NCBI RefSeq assembly: GCF_900094625.1
Contig: NZ_FMAJ01000023.1
Location: 1-56,648 of the forward strand
DNA length: 56,648 nt
Source: Rhizobium aethiopicum
GTDB lineage: Bacteria; Pseudomonadota; Alphaproteobacteria; Rhizobiales; Rhizobiaceae
Reading direction: 5' to 3'
The notes under the pieces: generated by a model
Database searches by the model: none
Told to the model about the DNA's origin: nothing
What the model saw: the letters and a program-made list of their open reading frames with translations, nothing else
Part shown: positions 42,207 through 50,292 of the stretch, in pieces
How positions within the stretch are numbered: the first letter of the stretch is position 1
How the letters are laid out: each line of letters starts with the position of its first letter
Position numbers and translations under genes: made by a program

Positions 42207-43199
42207 TCAGCTTTCGAATATGGTTCCGGCGTTCGCCGCACCGGCCCGCGCAAAGGCGAGCGTAGCGATGGCTGTGTCCTGGATGCCGGTTCCCGTGAGG
42301 TCCGCGATGGTGATCTGGTCGCTCTGCGTCCGTCCCGGAATTCGGCCGGCGACGATCTGGCCGAGCTCGGTGAAATCGGCATCGCCCGCGACCAGTCCCG
42401 CATCGATCGCGTGATGCAGCTCGCCGAGGCGGCGCGTCTGCTTCAGGTTGTCGGCGACATAGAGACTGGCGGCGGCGATGACAGCCGGGTCGATCTCGTT
42501 CTTGTGCTCGGCATCCGAGCCCATGGCCGTCAGATGCTGGCCGGGTGCCAGCCATCCGGCCTGGATGATCGGTTTTTCGGAAGGCGTGGTGGTGACGATG
42601 ATATCGGCGCCGGAAATTGCCCGTCGGGGGTCCGATATAGCAGTGACGGGAAACCCAAGCTTTTTCGTCAGGTCAGCGGCCGCAGCTTCAGCCTTTGCGG
42701 TATCGCGCGCCCAAATCCTCGCTTCTCCGATCGGCCGCACGAGCGTCAGCGCTTCGAGCTGCAGCCGCGCCTGCATGCCGGCGCCGAGGATCGCGACGAC
42801 GGTGCAATTTTCGCGCGCCAGATGTTTCGCCGCGACGGCGCCAGCCGCCGCGGTGCGCACATCGGTGAGATAACCATTGTCGAGCAGCAGCGCCTGCACC
42901 AGCCCGGTTCGGCTCGACAGCAGCACCATCATGCCGTTGGTGCTCGGCAGCCCGATCTTGGGATTGTCGAAGAAACCGGGACTGATCTTGATCGCAAAGC
43001 CTTCGAAGCCGGGGATATAGGCGGTCTTCACATCGACCTCGCCCCGATGCTCCGGAATATCGAGCCGCAGGATCGGCGGCATGGCGACCGCCTTGGTCGC
43101 CAGCGCTTCGAAAGCCTGCTCGACGCAGCCGACGGCATCGCGATCGAGCGTGATGACTTTCCTCAGTTCCGCTTCCGTCAGAATGATCATCCGGCTCAT
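42207..43199 (-). CDS. eutC: Ornithine-cyclodeaminase-like EutC
   Basis: A 330-residue NAD-dependent cyclodeaminase/mu-crystallin family protein. The Rossmann motif is AILGAGMQARLQLEAL near 130-145, and TAAAGAVAAKHLARE precedes it. EutC acts with EutA and EutB in turning 5-hydroxyectoine into ectoine. It overlaps eutB by four bases (ATGA). Ornithine cyclodeaminase itself is the alternative but the neighbours decide for EutC. Confidence 0.88.
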   Translation of the reverse strand: MSRMIILTEAELRKVITLDRDAVGCVEQAFEALATKAVAMPPILRLDIPEHRGEVDVKTAYIPGFEGFAIKISPGFFDNPKIGLPSTNGMMVLLSSRTGLVQALLLDNGYLTDVRTAAAGAVAAKHLARENCTVVAILGAGMQARLQLEALTLVRPIGEARIWARDTAKAEAAAADLTKKLGFPVTAISDPRRAISGADIIVTTTPSEKPIIQAGWLAPGQHLTAMGSDAEHKNEIDPAVIAAASLYVADNLKQTRRLGELHHAIDAGLVAGDADFTELGQIVAGRIPGRTQSDQITIADLTGTGIQDTAIATLAFARAGAANAGTIFES

Positions 43200-44194
43200 A
43201 GCCCATCCTCCGCAAACAGCATCTCACCATTGATCACGCGCCGGTGCTGCTCCATGTCGACATTCCGGCCGGACAGGATCGCAACGACAGGGCCATCGGC
43301 CCTGACCTTTCCGGCAAGAAGGGCCGCGATGCCGACGGCTGCCGCTCCCTCGACGATCTCGCGTTCGACGGCATAGGCATGGCGCATGCCGGCGGCGATT
43401 TCCGCCTCCGAAAGCAGGATGACGTCGTCGAGGAGATCGCGGCACATGGCAAAGGTCACGTGATTGTCGAGGCCGACGCCGCCGCCGAGCGAGTCGGCGA
43501 GGCTCGGCAGTTCCTCGACTTGCACCGGCTCTCCCGCATCGAGACTCGCCTTCATCGCCGCACCCCGCTCCATCGTCAGGCCGATCACCTTGGTCTTCGG
43601 ATTGACGCCCTTGATCGCGGCGGCGACACCCGCCGCAAGGCCACCGCCCGAGAGTGGCACCAGCACCGTCGACACCTGCTGCAATGCCTCGATGACTTCG
43701 AGCCCGAGCGTACCCTGCCCGGCCACGACGGCGGGATGGTCGAAGGGCGGGACCATCACCAGCCCCTCCTCCCGCACCAGCCGGTCAACCTCCTGCTGCG
43801 CCTCGTCCTGCGAGCGCCCGACAATGCGGACATCGGCGCCGAGGCGGCGGATCTCAGAAACCTTATTCTCAGGCACCAGCCGCGACATGCAGATCGTAGC
43901 GACCGAACCTTCCGCCTTTGCCGCATAGGCAAGCGCTCGACCATGATTACCGGTCGAGGCCGCGACGACGCCGCGCGCACGCTCCGCCGGGGACAAGGAG
44001 AGCACTGCATTGGTCGCCCCGCGAAGCTTGAAGCTGCCGGTCCTCTGCTGATGTTCGAGCTTGAGATGAACGGGCACGCCGGCAATTTCGCTAAGGGATG
44101 GCGACTGCGCCATCGCCGTCACGCGCACGCGGCCGGTTATCCGGCCCGCCGCCGCGCGGACATCATCCAGCGAAACCGGCAATGCGCTCGCCAT
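43196..44194 (-). CDS. eutB: Threonine-dehydratase-like EutB
   Basis: A 332-residue PLP enzyme of the fold type II serine/threonine dehydratase family. RTGSFKLRGA near 52-61 contains the PLP Lys, and SGGGLAAG near 175 binds phosphate. It removes water or ammonia from beta-hydroxy amino acid type substrates. In this pathway it is thought to convert the hydroxyectoine ring derivative. The start at 44194 has GGAGGG upstream and overlaps the eutA stop by one base. Confidence 0.88.
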   Translation of the reverse strand: MASALPVSLDDVRAAAGRITGRVRVTAMAQSPSLSEIAGVPVHLKLEHQQRTGSFKLRGATNAVLSLSPAERARGVVAASTGNHGRALAYAAKAEGSVATICMSRLVPENKVSEIRRLGADVRIVGRSQDEAQQEVDRLVREEGLVMVPPFDHPAVVAGQGTLGLEVIEALQQVSTVLVPLSGGGLAAGVAAAIKGVNPKTKVIGLTMERGAAMKASLDAGEPVQVEELPSLADSLGGGVGLDNHVTFAMCRDLLDDVILLSEAEIAAGMRHAYAVEREIVEGAAAVGIAALLAGKVRADGPVVAILSGRNVDMEQHRRVINGEMLFAEDGL

Positions 44195-44976
44195 CACCGA
44201 CCCTCCGGATAGGGGATGGCCATCAGCCGCCCGAGTTCGGGCCGCGGCCGATCCTCGCCACAAAGCCTTAGGCAAGCCCAGGCGGTAGCGAGATTGCTGG
44301 TAACGACAGGCCTGCCGACCTCCGCTTCGATCCGGGCCGCGACCTGAGCTGCACGCACCGCCGTGCAGGAGATGAACAGCGCATCGGATTGCGGCGCCGT
44401 CGCCTGGCGCGCCAAGGCAGTAATTTCGTCGGGCGCGATCCGCGCCATCTCACGGTCGTCAGAGAGACCCAGACAGGTGAAGCGGTCGATCGCAAAGTCG
44501 AGACCGGCGAAATAGTCGGCCATCGGCCGGCTGGTCTCGATCGTATAGGGCGTCAGCACCGAAATCCGCTTGGCGCCGAGCGCCCTCAGCCCTTTCACCG
44601 CCGCCGCCGTTGGCGTCACCACGGGAGCACCCGGTTTGGCAGCATGGATCGCCGCCTCGATGTTGCGGTCGCCGATGACGACCGAGGCCGATGTGCAGGA
44701 ATACATGACTGCATCCAGTGCCTCGTCCGGGAGGATCAAGGCTGCGCCCGCCGTCAGCGACGGCTGCATCTTCAAAAGGTTTTCCGGGGTAACGGGATTG
44801 GCGTAGTGGATGCGGCTGACATAGACGCCGATATCGTCGCTGGCAACCATCCGCTGGAAATCGACTTCGGTCGTATGGTCGGTCGCAAGGATTACCAGGC
44901 CGACGCGTTTTTTGAGCGGCCGTTCATCCAGCCGCGGCGCCCGGCCAGCGGTTATGATCTCGATCTTTTCAGTCAT
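44194..44976 (-). CDS. eutA: Asp/Glu-racemase-like EutA
   Basis: A 260-residue member of the aspartate/glutamate racemase and maleate isomerase/arylmalonate decarboxylase superfamily. Two expected active-site Cys are seen in MYSCTSASVVIG (about 90-100) and FISCTAVRAAQ (about 200-210). EutA begins hydroxyectoine conversion with EutB and EutC. It starts two bases after the ehuD stop. Confidence 0.86.
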   Translation of the reverse strand: MTEKIEIITAGRAPRLDERPLKKRVGLVILATDHTTEVDFQRMVASDDIGVYVSRIHYANPVTPENLLKMQPSLTAGAALILPDEALDAVMYSCTSASVVIGDRNIEAAIHAAKPGAPVVTPTAAAVKGLRALGAKRISVLTPYTIETSRPMADYFAGLDFAIDRFTCLGLSDDREMARIAPDEITALARQATAPQSDALFISCTAVRAAQVAARIEAEVGRPVVTSNLATAWACLRLCGEDRPRPELGRLMAIPYPEGR

Positions 44977-44978
44977 GC

Positions 44979-45638
44979 TCAGTCATCCACCCTGGCATAG
45001 CGTTCCTCGAGCCAGCGCAATCCGAGAACCGAAATCAGGCTGATGACGAGGAAGAAGACGCCAACCAGCGTCATCGGTTCGATATAGCGATAGTTGCTGT
45101 TGGCGATGCTTTTCGCCTGGTTCATCAATTCCAGCACGGTGATCGCCGACAGCAGCGGCGTTTCCTTGAACATGGCGATGAAATAATTGGCGAGCGCCGG
45201 GATCATCGGTGGGATCGCCTGCGGCAGGATCACGTGGATCCAGGCCTGCCGCGTCGTCAGATTGGTGGCCTTGGCTGCCTCCCATTGTCCGCGCGGCACA
45301 TTCTCGATGCCGGCACGATAGACCTCGGCGGTATAGGTCGCATAGTGAATACCCATGCCGATGACGCCGGCGACCAGCGGCGACAGCCGGATGCCGATAT
45401 CCGGCAGCACGTAAAAGATGAAGTAGAGCTGCACCAACAGCGGCGTGCCGCGGATGAACTCGGAGACGAAAGCGACGGACCTGGAAACGGCAGCGAGCGG
45501 CGACCGCCGCGCAATGGCGAGGCCAAGGCCGACGACCATGGCGACGGCGGCGCCCAGAATAGTCGCAAGAATGGTGATCTTGAACCCTTCGAGAAGGGTC
45601 GGCATGATCTGCCAGACGAAATCCCAATCCCATTCCAT
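44979..45638 (-). CDS. ehuD: Ectoine/hydroxyectoine ABC permease EhuD
   Basis: A 219-residue PAAT permease (VSEFIRGTPLLVQLYFIFYV near 60; EAA loop near KATNLTTRQAWIHVILPQ). EhuCD make the membrane channel for ectoines. The gene starts five bases after ehuC. The assignment depends on the operon. Confidence 0.86.
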   Translation of the reverse strand: MEWDWDFVWQIMPTLLEGFKITILATILGAAVAMVVGLGLAIARRSPLAAVSRSVAFVSEFIRGTPLLVQLYFIFYVLPDIGIRLSPLVAGVIGMGIHYATYTAEVYRAGIENVPRGQWEAAKATNLTTRQAWIHVILPQAIPPMIPALANYFIAMFKETPLLSAITVLELMNQAKSIANSNYRYIEPMTLVGVFFLVISLISVLGLRWLEERYARVDD

Positions 45639-45642
45639 ATGA

Positions 45643-46302
45643 TCAGGTCCTTATGCCGTCGACCCCACGTGCCATGCGCCGCTCCAGCCGGCGCATCGCC
45701 GCCGAGATCGCCAAGGCCATGAGAAAATAGAGGATGAGGATCGTCGCGAACGGCACCAGCGTATTGCCGGTCTGCGCCCGCACCACCTGCGCCTGAAAGG
45801 TCATGTCGGTCAGCGAGATCAGCGAGACGACTGCCGTGCCCTTCAAAAGCTCGATCGCATTGTTGCAGAAAGTCGGCAGCATCAGCGGCAAGGCCTGCGG
45901 CAGGATGACGTGGCGCATGCGTTGGTATCGCGACAGGTTGAGCGCGATGCAGGCTTCCGATTGTTCCCGCCCGACCGCCTTTACGGCGCCGCGCACCACT
46001 TCCGCGCCATAGGCACCGACATTCAGACCGAGAGCCAGCACGCCCGCCTGCAGCGGAGTCAGCGTCAATCCGGCGAAGGGCAGCACGAAATAGACCCAGA
46101 AAAGCTGGACGAAGATCGAGGTGCCGCGAAAGAACTCGATATAGGCGGTCGCCAGAGCCCGGACGGCAAAGAAGCGCGACAGCCGGCCCAGGCCAGCCAG
46201 GAAGGCCATGATGAGCGCCAACGCCGAGCCCATGATCGTCAGTTCGAGCGTCACCAGGGCACCGTGAAGGATCAGTGTCAGATAGCCGGACCACACCGAC
46301 AT
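45643..46302 (-). CDS. ehuC: Ectoine/hydroxyectoine ABC permease EhuC
   Basis: A 219-residue PAAT permease (YIEFFRGTSIFVQLFWVYFV near 58; EAA loop near IALNLSRYQRMRHVILPQ). ATG 46302 is used; a TTG two codons earlier is in frame. It forms the channel with EhuD. It follows ehuB after 78 bases that contain a hairpin. Confidence 0.85.
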   Translation of the reverse strand: MSVWSGYLTLILHGALVTLELTIMGSALALIMAFLAGLGRLSRFFAVRALATAYIEFFRGTSIFVQLFWVYFVLPFAGLTLTPLQAGVLALGLNVGAYGAEVVRGAVKAVGREQSEACIALNLSRYQRMRHVILPQALPLMLPTFCNNAIELLKGTAVVSLISLTDMTFQAQVVRAQTGNTLVPFATILILYFLMALAISAAMRRLERRMARGVDGIRT

Positions 46303-46340
46303 CGGCAACTCACTTCTCTATGGATCGAGCGGGAGGCAAA

Positions 46341-46366
46341 CCGGCCATGGTGAAACGCATGGCCGG
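46341..46366 (-). other. Hairpin after ehuB
   Basis: CCGGCCATG pairs perfectly with CATGGCCGG around GTGAAACG. It lies 15 bases past the ehuB stop and before ehuC, the same position as the hairpins after the other binding-protein genes in this window. Confidence 0.55.
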
Positions 46367-46380
46367 CTGTTCACATCACG

Positions 46381-47229
46381 TTACTTGGCTGCGGTGCAGA
46401 GCTTTTCGCGGCTCGTCGACATCGCCGCCTTGGCCGAGAAGCCGTAGGGCTCGATGATTTTGGCGAATTCGCCGGACTCCTTCAGCTTCTTCAGCTCGAC
46501 GTCGAAGGCATCACGAAGCGCAACGTCCTGCTTGCGGAAGGCCGCGCCATCACAATAGACCGGCGCATTGACGACGGGGGCGACGGTTTCCAGGTTAGGA
46601 TCATTCGCCTTCGCCAACAGATCGTGAATGGAGAGGACCGGCAGCGAATAGACGTCGATGCGGCCGTCCTGCAGCATCTTGATGCCGCTCTGGCCATCCG
46701 GAACGACGATGACGCGGTCGCGCGGCACGCCGGCTTCCAGCGCCAGCTTCTCCTCCGTGCCGCCGCCCGGCGCACCGATCTTGGCGTTCGGATTGTCGGC
46801 GATATCCTTGTAGCTCGTCAGCTTCAGCGGATTGCCCTTCTTGAGAGCAAAGGCTTCGGCATCGCACAGGATCGGTTCGGAATAGGCGACGGCATTGCAG
46901 CGTTCCGGCTTCATGAAGAGACCGGCCGTAATCGCGTCGTGTCGGCCGGCCTGCAGGCCGGGAATCATCGCGCCGTATTCCGAGATCGAGGCGACCACCT
47001 CCTTAACTCCGAGCTTTTCGAAGATCACGCGCGCTACATCGGGCGCGGCGCCCGAGACCTTGCCGTCGGCTCCGACGGCCGTGAACGGCGGCTCGTTGGC
47101 GATGGCGATGCGGGCAAAGCCCTGTTCCTTCAACTGCTCGAGCTTGTCGTCGGCGGCGTAGGCCTGCCCGCCCGCCGTCACCAGCAGCACCGACAGGCTG
47201 ACGGCGCTCAAAAGATATCCTGCTTTCAT
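46381..47229 (-). CDS. ehuB: Ectoine/hydroxyectoine binding protein EhuB
   Basis: A 282-residue periplasmic binding protein of family 3. A signal peptide (1-25, ending QAYA) is followed by FARIAIANEPPFTAVGADG, PDVARVIFEKLGVKEV and MIPGLQAGRHDAITAGLF. EhuB binds ectoine and hydroxyectoine with high affinity in a cage of aromatic residues (Phe26-type FTA position here). GAGGAG precedes the ATG at 47229. Identification rests on the operon. Confidence 0.87.
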   Translation of the reverse strand: MKAGYLLSAVSLSVLLVTAGGQAYAADDKLEQLKEQGFARIAIANEPPFTAVGADGKVSGAAPDVARVIFEKLGVKEVVASISEYGAMIPGLQAGRHDAITAGLFMKPERCNAVAYSEPILCDAEAFALKKGNPLKLTSYKDIADNPNAKIGAPGGGTEEKLALEAGVPRDRVIVVPDGQSGIKMLQDGRIDVYSLPVLSIHDLLAKANDPNLETVAPVVNAPVYCDGAAFRKQDVALRDAFDVELKKLKESGEFAKIIEPYGFSAKAAMSTSREKLCTAAK

Positions 47230-47283
47230 GGTTCCCAACTCCTCTGGCTTTCCTTGCTCTGTTTTTGCGGGCAATGTCTGACG

Positions 47284-48069
47284 TCAGACGCGGTGCCCCG
47301 CCGCGATGATCTTGCGCAGGAAGATCTGCGTCCTCTCCTGCGTCGGGTTGCGAAAAATGTCGCCGGGCTTGCCTTCCTCAACGATCTTGCCTCGATCGAA
47401 GAACAGCACGCGGTCGGCAAAGTCATGTGCGAAGCCCATTTCGTGGGTGACGAGAAGCATGGTCATGTCTGTCTCCGAGGCGAGCCCGCGCATGACGTTC
47501 AGCACCTCCTCGACCAGCTCCGGGTCGAGCGCCGACGTCACCTCGTCGAACAGCATGATTTTCGGCGACAGCGCCAGCGCCCGGGCGATGGCGACGCGCT
47601 GCTTCTGCCCGCCGGAAAGCTGCGCCGGAACGCTCCTCGCCTTATCGGCGAGACCGACCATGTCGAGAAGCTCCATTGCCCGCTTTTCGGCTTCCGGCCG
47701 CCTGACGCCCTTGGTCAGCATCGGCGCCAGCGTCACATTGTCGAGCACGCATTTGTGCGGGAACAGGTTGAAGTGCTGAAAGACCATGCCGATCTTTTCG
47801 CGCATGCGATGCAGATGCCGTTCATCGGCTGGCACCAGCCCGCTGCCGTTCGACATGTGGTAGAGCTGTTCACCATCGACTTCGATATGTCCGCCGCTGA
47901 TCGTCTCCAGCGTCATCAGGATGCGCAGGATCGTCGTCTTGCCGGAGCCGGACGGTCCGATTAGCGCTAGCTTCTCGCCCGGCATGACATTCATCGACAG
48001 TCCGTCGAGCACGGTGAGAGGACCGTATCTCTTGACGATGTTGTCAATGCGGATGATGGGCAAAGGCAT
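47284..48069 (-). CDS. ehuA: Ectoine/hydroxyectoine ABC ATPase EhuA
   Basis: A 261-residue PAAT ATPase: Walker A GPSGSGKTT (near 37), Q-loop QHFNLFPH, signature SGGQKQR, Walker B IMLFDEVTSALDPE. It is the first gene of the ehuABCD-eutABCDE operon, which runs about 8 kb on the minus strand. The gap to the regulator gene contains repeated elements described below. Confidence 0.9.
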   Translation of the reverse strand: MPLPIIRIDNIVKRYGPLTVLDGLSMNVMPGEKLALIGPSGSGKTTILRILMTLETISGGHIEVDGEQLYHMSNGSGLVPADERHLHRMREKIGMVFQHFNLFPHKCVLDNVTLAPMLTKGVRRPEAEKRAMELLDMVGLADKARSVPAQLSGGQKQRVAIARALALSPKIMLFDEVTSALDPELVEEVLNVMRGLASETDMTMLLVTHEMGFAHDFADRVLFFDRGKIVEEGKPGDIFRNPTQERTQIFLRKIIAAGHRV

Positions 48070-48123
48070 TCATGTCTCTCCCTGTTGAGACAAGCAATGC
48101 CTTAACGATGACGGCGCATCAAA

Positions 48124-48158
48124 ATCATGTCAATTCGTAAAATAATATCATGACAATT
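48124..48158. promoter_or_regulatory. Direct repeats in the ehuA promoter region, candidate EnuR site
   Basis: ATCATGTCAATT (48124-48135) and ATCATGACAATT (48147-48158) differ at one base and are 23 bases apart start to start. MocR-type regulators such as GabR bind direct repeats, and the MocR gene ends at 48192 next door. The element lies about 55-90 bases before ehuA. Confidence 0.55.
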
Positions 48159-48191
48159 ATTCTGCACGTGCCCAAACACAGGGCACCGGCA

Positions 48192-49577
48192 TCAAATTGC
48201 AAGCAGCAGTTCCTCAGGATTTCCCTGCGCCAATGAAGCGACGATGCCGAGCCCGGTCCGCAATTCGCCTTCCGTCGTCGAGCCAAGCGAAATGCGCACC
48301 GCCGGCGTCCAGCTCTGATCGCCGGTGCGGAAGGATTTGCCGGGAGCGATCGCCACACCGTGCAGCCGTGCCTGCGACACGAAACCGTCCTCGGTATGAT
48401 TGCCGGACAGCGGCAGCCATACGTGCAGGCTTTGCGGGTGGGATCGGTAGGTGAGCCCGGCCAGCATCTCCGCCGCGATGGCATGCCGGCTTAAAAGCGC
48501 GCGGCGCTGCCAGTTGACCAGTTCCATCGCCGTGCCGTCGCTGACCCAGCGGGTGGCAATCTCGGCCATCGCCGGCGTCGCCATCCAGTTGGAGACCAGA
48601 TGCCGGTTGGCGACGGCGGCGACATAGCGGTCGGGTGCGGTGAGATAGCCGATCCGCAAGCCGGGAACGGTGATCTTGGTGAAGCTGGTGACGTAGAGTG
48701 TGCGCTCCGGCGCGAATGCCGCCATCGGCGGCGCGCGGTCCTCGACCATCGGGCCGAGAATATCGTTTTCGATGATGGCTATGTCGTGTTTGGCGGCCAC
48801 CGTGGCGAGCGCCTGCCGGCGTTTAGCGCTCATCAGCGCCGCCATCGGGTTGATCACCGAGGGCTGCAGGAAGATTGCCCGGATCGGCCCCGTCCGACAG
48901 GCCTCATCCAGCGCCTCGGGAATCATGCCTTCCTCATCGATGGCAATCCCCTCGAGATGCAGACCGAGATAGGTGGAGAGCGGCACAAGCGTATGGTGGC
49001 TGATTGCCTCGGTCGCCACCGTCGAGCCGGGCGGCGCGACGCTCATCAACGCCACCGTCATGCCCGATGTCGCGCCGTTCGTGACGCTGACGTTCAGCGG
49101 CGACACCTCCAGCCCGCAGCGCGCCAGCCATTCGGTGGCAACTGTGCGGTGGCGCGGAAAAACCATGTTCGGCCGGAACGAAAGCGCCGAACTGGAGGGC
49201 AGGTTTTCTGAAAGCCAGCCGAAGGCCTGGCGCATCCTGTCGAGATGGATCTGCTCGCAGACCGGTTTCAGGATCGAGAGATCGATCAACTCTCCCAGCC
49301 GTTCCGGCAGATAGGGCGGCTCCGGCTCGCGCGGCCGCGTCTGCACGAAGCTGCCGCGCCCGATCTCGCCGGAGATCAGCCCTCGGCGGCTGAGTTCCTC
49401 ATAGGCGCGGCTCACCGTCTGCACGGAAAGATGCAGATCGTCCGCCAGCTTGCGATGCGGCGGCAATTGCGCGCCGTCAGCAAGCTTGCCGTCGGTAATC
49501 GCGTTGGCGATCTGCTCGGCGAGCGAGAGGTAGGCCGGTCGGCGAAGTTGCGAGGGGTCGGGGCGCCACTTTGTCAT
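48192..49577 (-). CDS. enuR: MocR-type regulator of ectoine use (EnuR)
   Basis: A 461-residue GntR/MocR protein. An N-terminal winged helix-turn-helix (LADDLHLSVQTVSRAYEELS, about 45-64) is joined to a fold type I aminotransferase domain (about 105-455). SFTKITVPGLRIGYL carries the PLP Lys, and IENDILGPM the Asp position. EnuR senses ectoine-derived intermediates through PLP-bound ligand and represses ehu/eut genes. It is transcribed in the same direction as ehuA and lies directly upstream of it. Its own start region repeats the ehuA-type elements. Confidence 0.88.
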   Translation of the reverse strand: MTKWRPDPSQLRRPAYLSLAEQIANAITDGKLADGAQLPPHRKLADDLHLSVQTVSRAYEELSRRGLISGEIGRGSFVQTRPREPEPPYLPERLGELIDLSILKPVCEQIHLDRMRQAFGWLSENLPSSSALSFRPNMVFPRHRTVATEWLARCGLEVSPLNVSVTNGATSGMTVALMSVAPPGSTVATEAISHHTLVPLSTYLGLHLEGIAIDEEGMIPEALDEACRTGPIRAIFLQPSVINPMAALMSAKRRQALATVAAKHDIAIIENDILGPMVEDRAPPMAAFAPERTLYVTSFTKITVPGLRIGYLTAPDRYVAAVANRHLVSNWMATPAMAEIATRWVSDGTAMELVNWQRRALLSRHAIAAEMLAGLTYRSHPQSLHVWLPLSGNHTEDGFVSQARLHGVAIAPGKSFRTGDQSWTPAVRISLGSTTEGELRTGLGIVASLAQGNPEELLLAI

Positions 49578-49612
49578 GATTTTAACACTGCTGAAAATCA
49601 GTTCAATTGACA
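49571..49612. promoter_or_regulatory. EnuR-like elements over the enuR start
   Basis: Read on the minus strand, TGTCAATT (49612-49605) and ATCATGACAA (49580-49571) repeat the elements found before ehuA. The second one includes the enuR start codon. The half-site spacing here is 36 bases rather than 23. This fits autoregulation and control of the divergent asnC gene. Confidence 0.45.
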
Positions 49613-49677
49613 ATGCCAAAATGCGCTCCCATTGTCGTTTCGCAGCGTTTGAAATGATTTCTTTCAAAGAAAGCACC

Positions 49678-50172
49678 ATGAAGCTCGACGCCATCGATCT
49701 GCGTATTCTCGACGCCGTCCAGCGCAACGGCCGCATCACCAAGCTGGCGCTGGCCGAAAAGGCCGGGCTGTCGCCGACGCCGTGCTGGATGCGGCTGCGC
49801 AAGCTCGAAAAGGCGGGTGTCATCACCGGCTATCACGCCCGCCTGGCGCCGCGACGCATTGCGCCGGTGGCCAGCGTGATGATGGAAGTGACGCTCGCCA
49901 ATCATCGCCAGGCGGATTTCGAGCGCTTCGAGCGCGCCGTGACCGCCACCCCCGAGATCGTCGCCTGCTGGTCGGTCGGCGGCGGCGTCGATTACATCTT
50001 GAAGATCATCGCACCCGATATCGACGCCTATCAGCGGCTGGTCGACGGGCTTCTCGACCGCGAACTCGGCATCGACCGCTACTTCACCTACATCGTCACC
50101 AAGGTGGTGAAGGAGGAAACGGTGCTTCCAGTCTCTTCCTTCATCGCCGACGGAGAGCAAAACGCGCCGTAG
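49678..50172 (+). CDS. doeX: AsnC/Lrp-type regulator of ectoine use (DoeX)
   Basis: A 164-residue Lrp/AsnC protein. A helix-turn-helix is at 5-50 (LRILDAVQRNGRITKLALAEKAGLSPTPCW-type layout) and a RAM ligand domain follows at 65-140 (VACWSVGGGVDYILKIIA). DoeX-type genes accompany doe/eut genes and sense pathway intermediates such as diaminobutyrate. It faces away from enuR. The start at 49678 is chosen by homology; a longer frame reaches 49576. Repeated sites begin at its own stop codon. Confidence 0.86.
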   Translation: MKLDAIDLRILDAVQRNGRITKLALAEKAGLSPTPCWMRLRKLEKAGVITGYHARLAPRRIAPVASVMMEVTLANHRQADFERFERAVTATPEIVACWSVGGGVDYILKIIAPDIDAYQRLVDGLLDRELGIDRYFTYIVTKVVKEETVLPVSSFIADGEQNAP

Positions 50173-50244
50173 ACAATCTCTCTACGGGAGCGCTGCCCTT
50201 TAGACCATCTCTCTCTTTCCGCATCCGCCAAAAGACAATCTCTC
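50171..50244. promoter_or_regulatory. Three AGACNATCTCTC repeats spaced 31 bases apart
   Basis: AGACAATCTCTC (50171-50182), AGACCATCTCTC (50202-50213) and AGACAATCTCTC (50233-50244) recur at exactly 31-base intervals, about three helical turns. They fill the gap between doeX and the dehydrogenase gene (start 50293). Sequence between repeats is not conserved, so the motif itself is selected. Lrp/AsnC oligomers bind such phased arrays; DoeX is the obvious ligand. Confidence 0.6.
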
Positions 50245-50292
50245 GTCCGCTTCCATGGAAGACTTGGCTCATCCGCAACGAGGAGATTGGAC

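Noticed and set aside
46624..47964. Plus-strand open frame of 446 codons
   Set aside because: It is antisense to ehuB and ehuA, which carry the signal peptide and ABC motifs.
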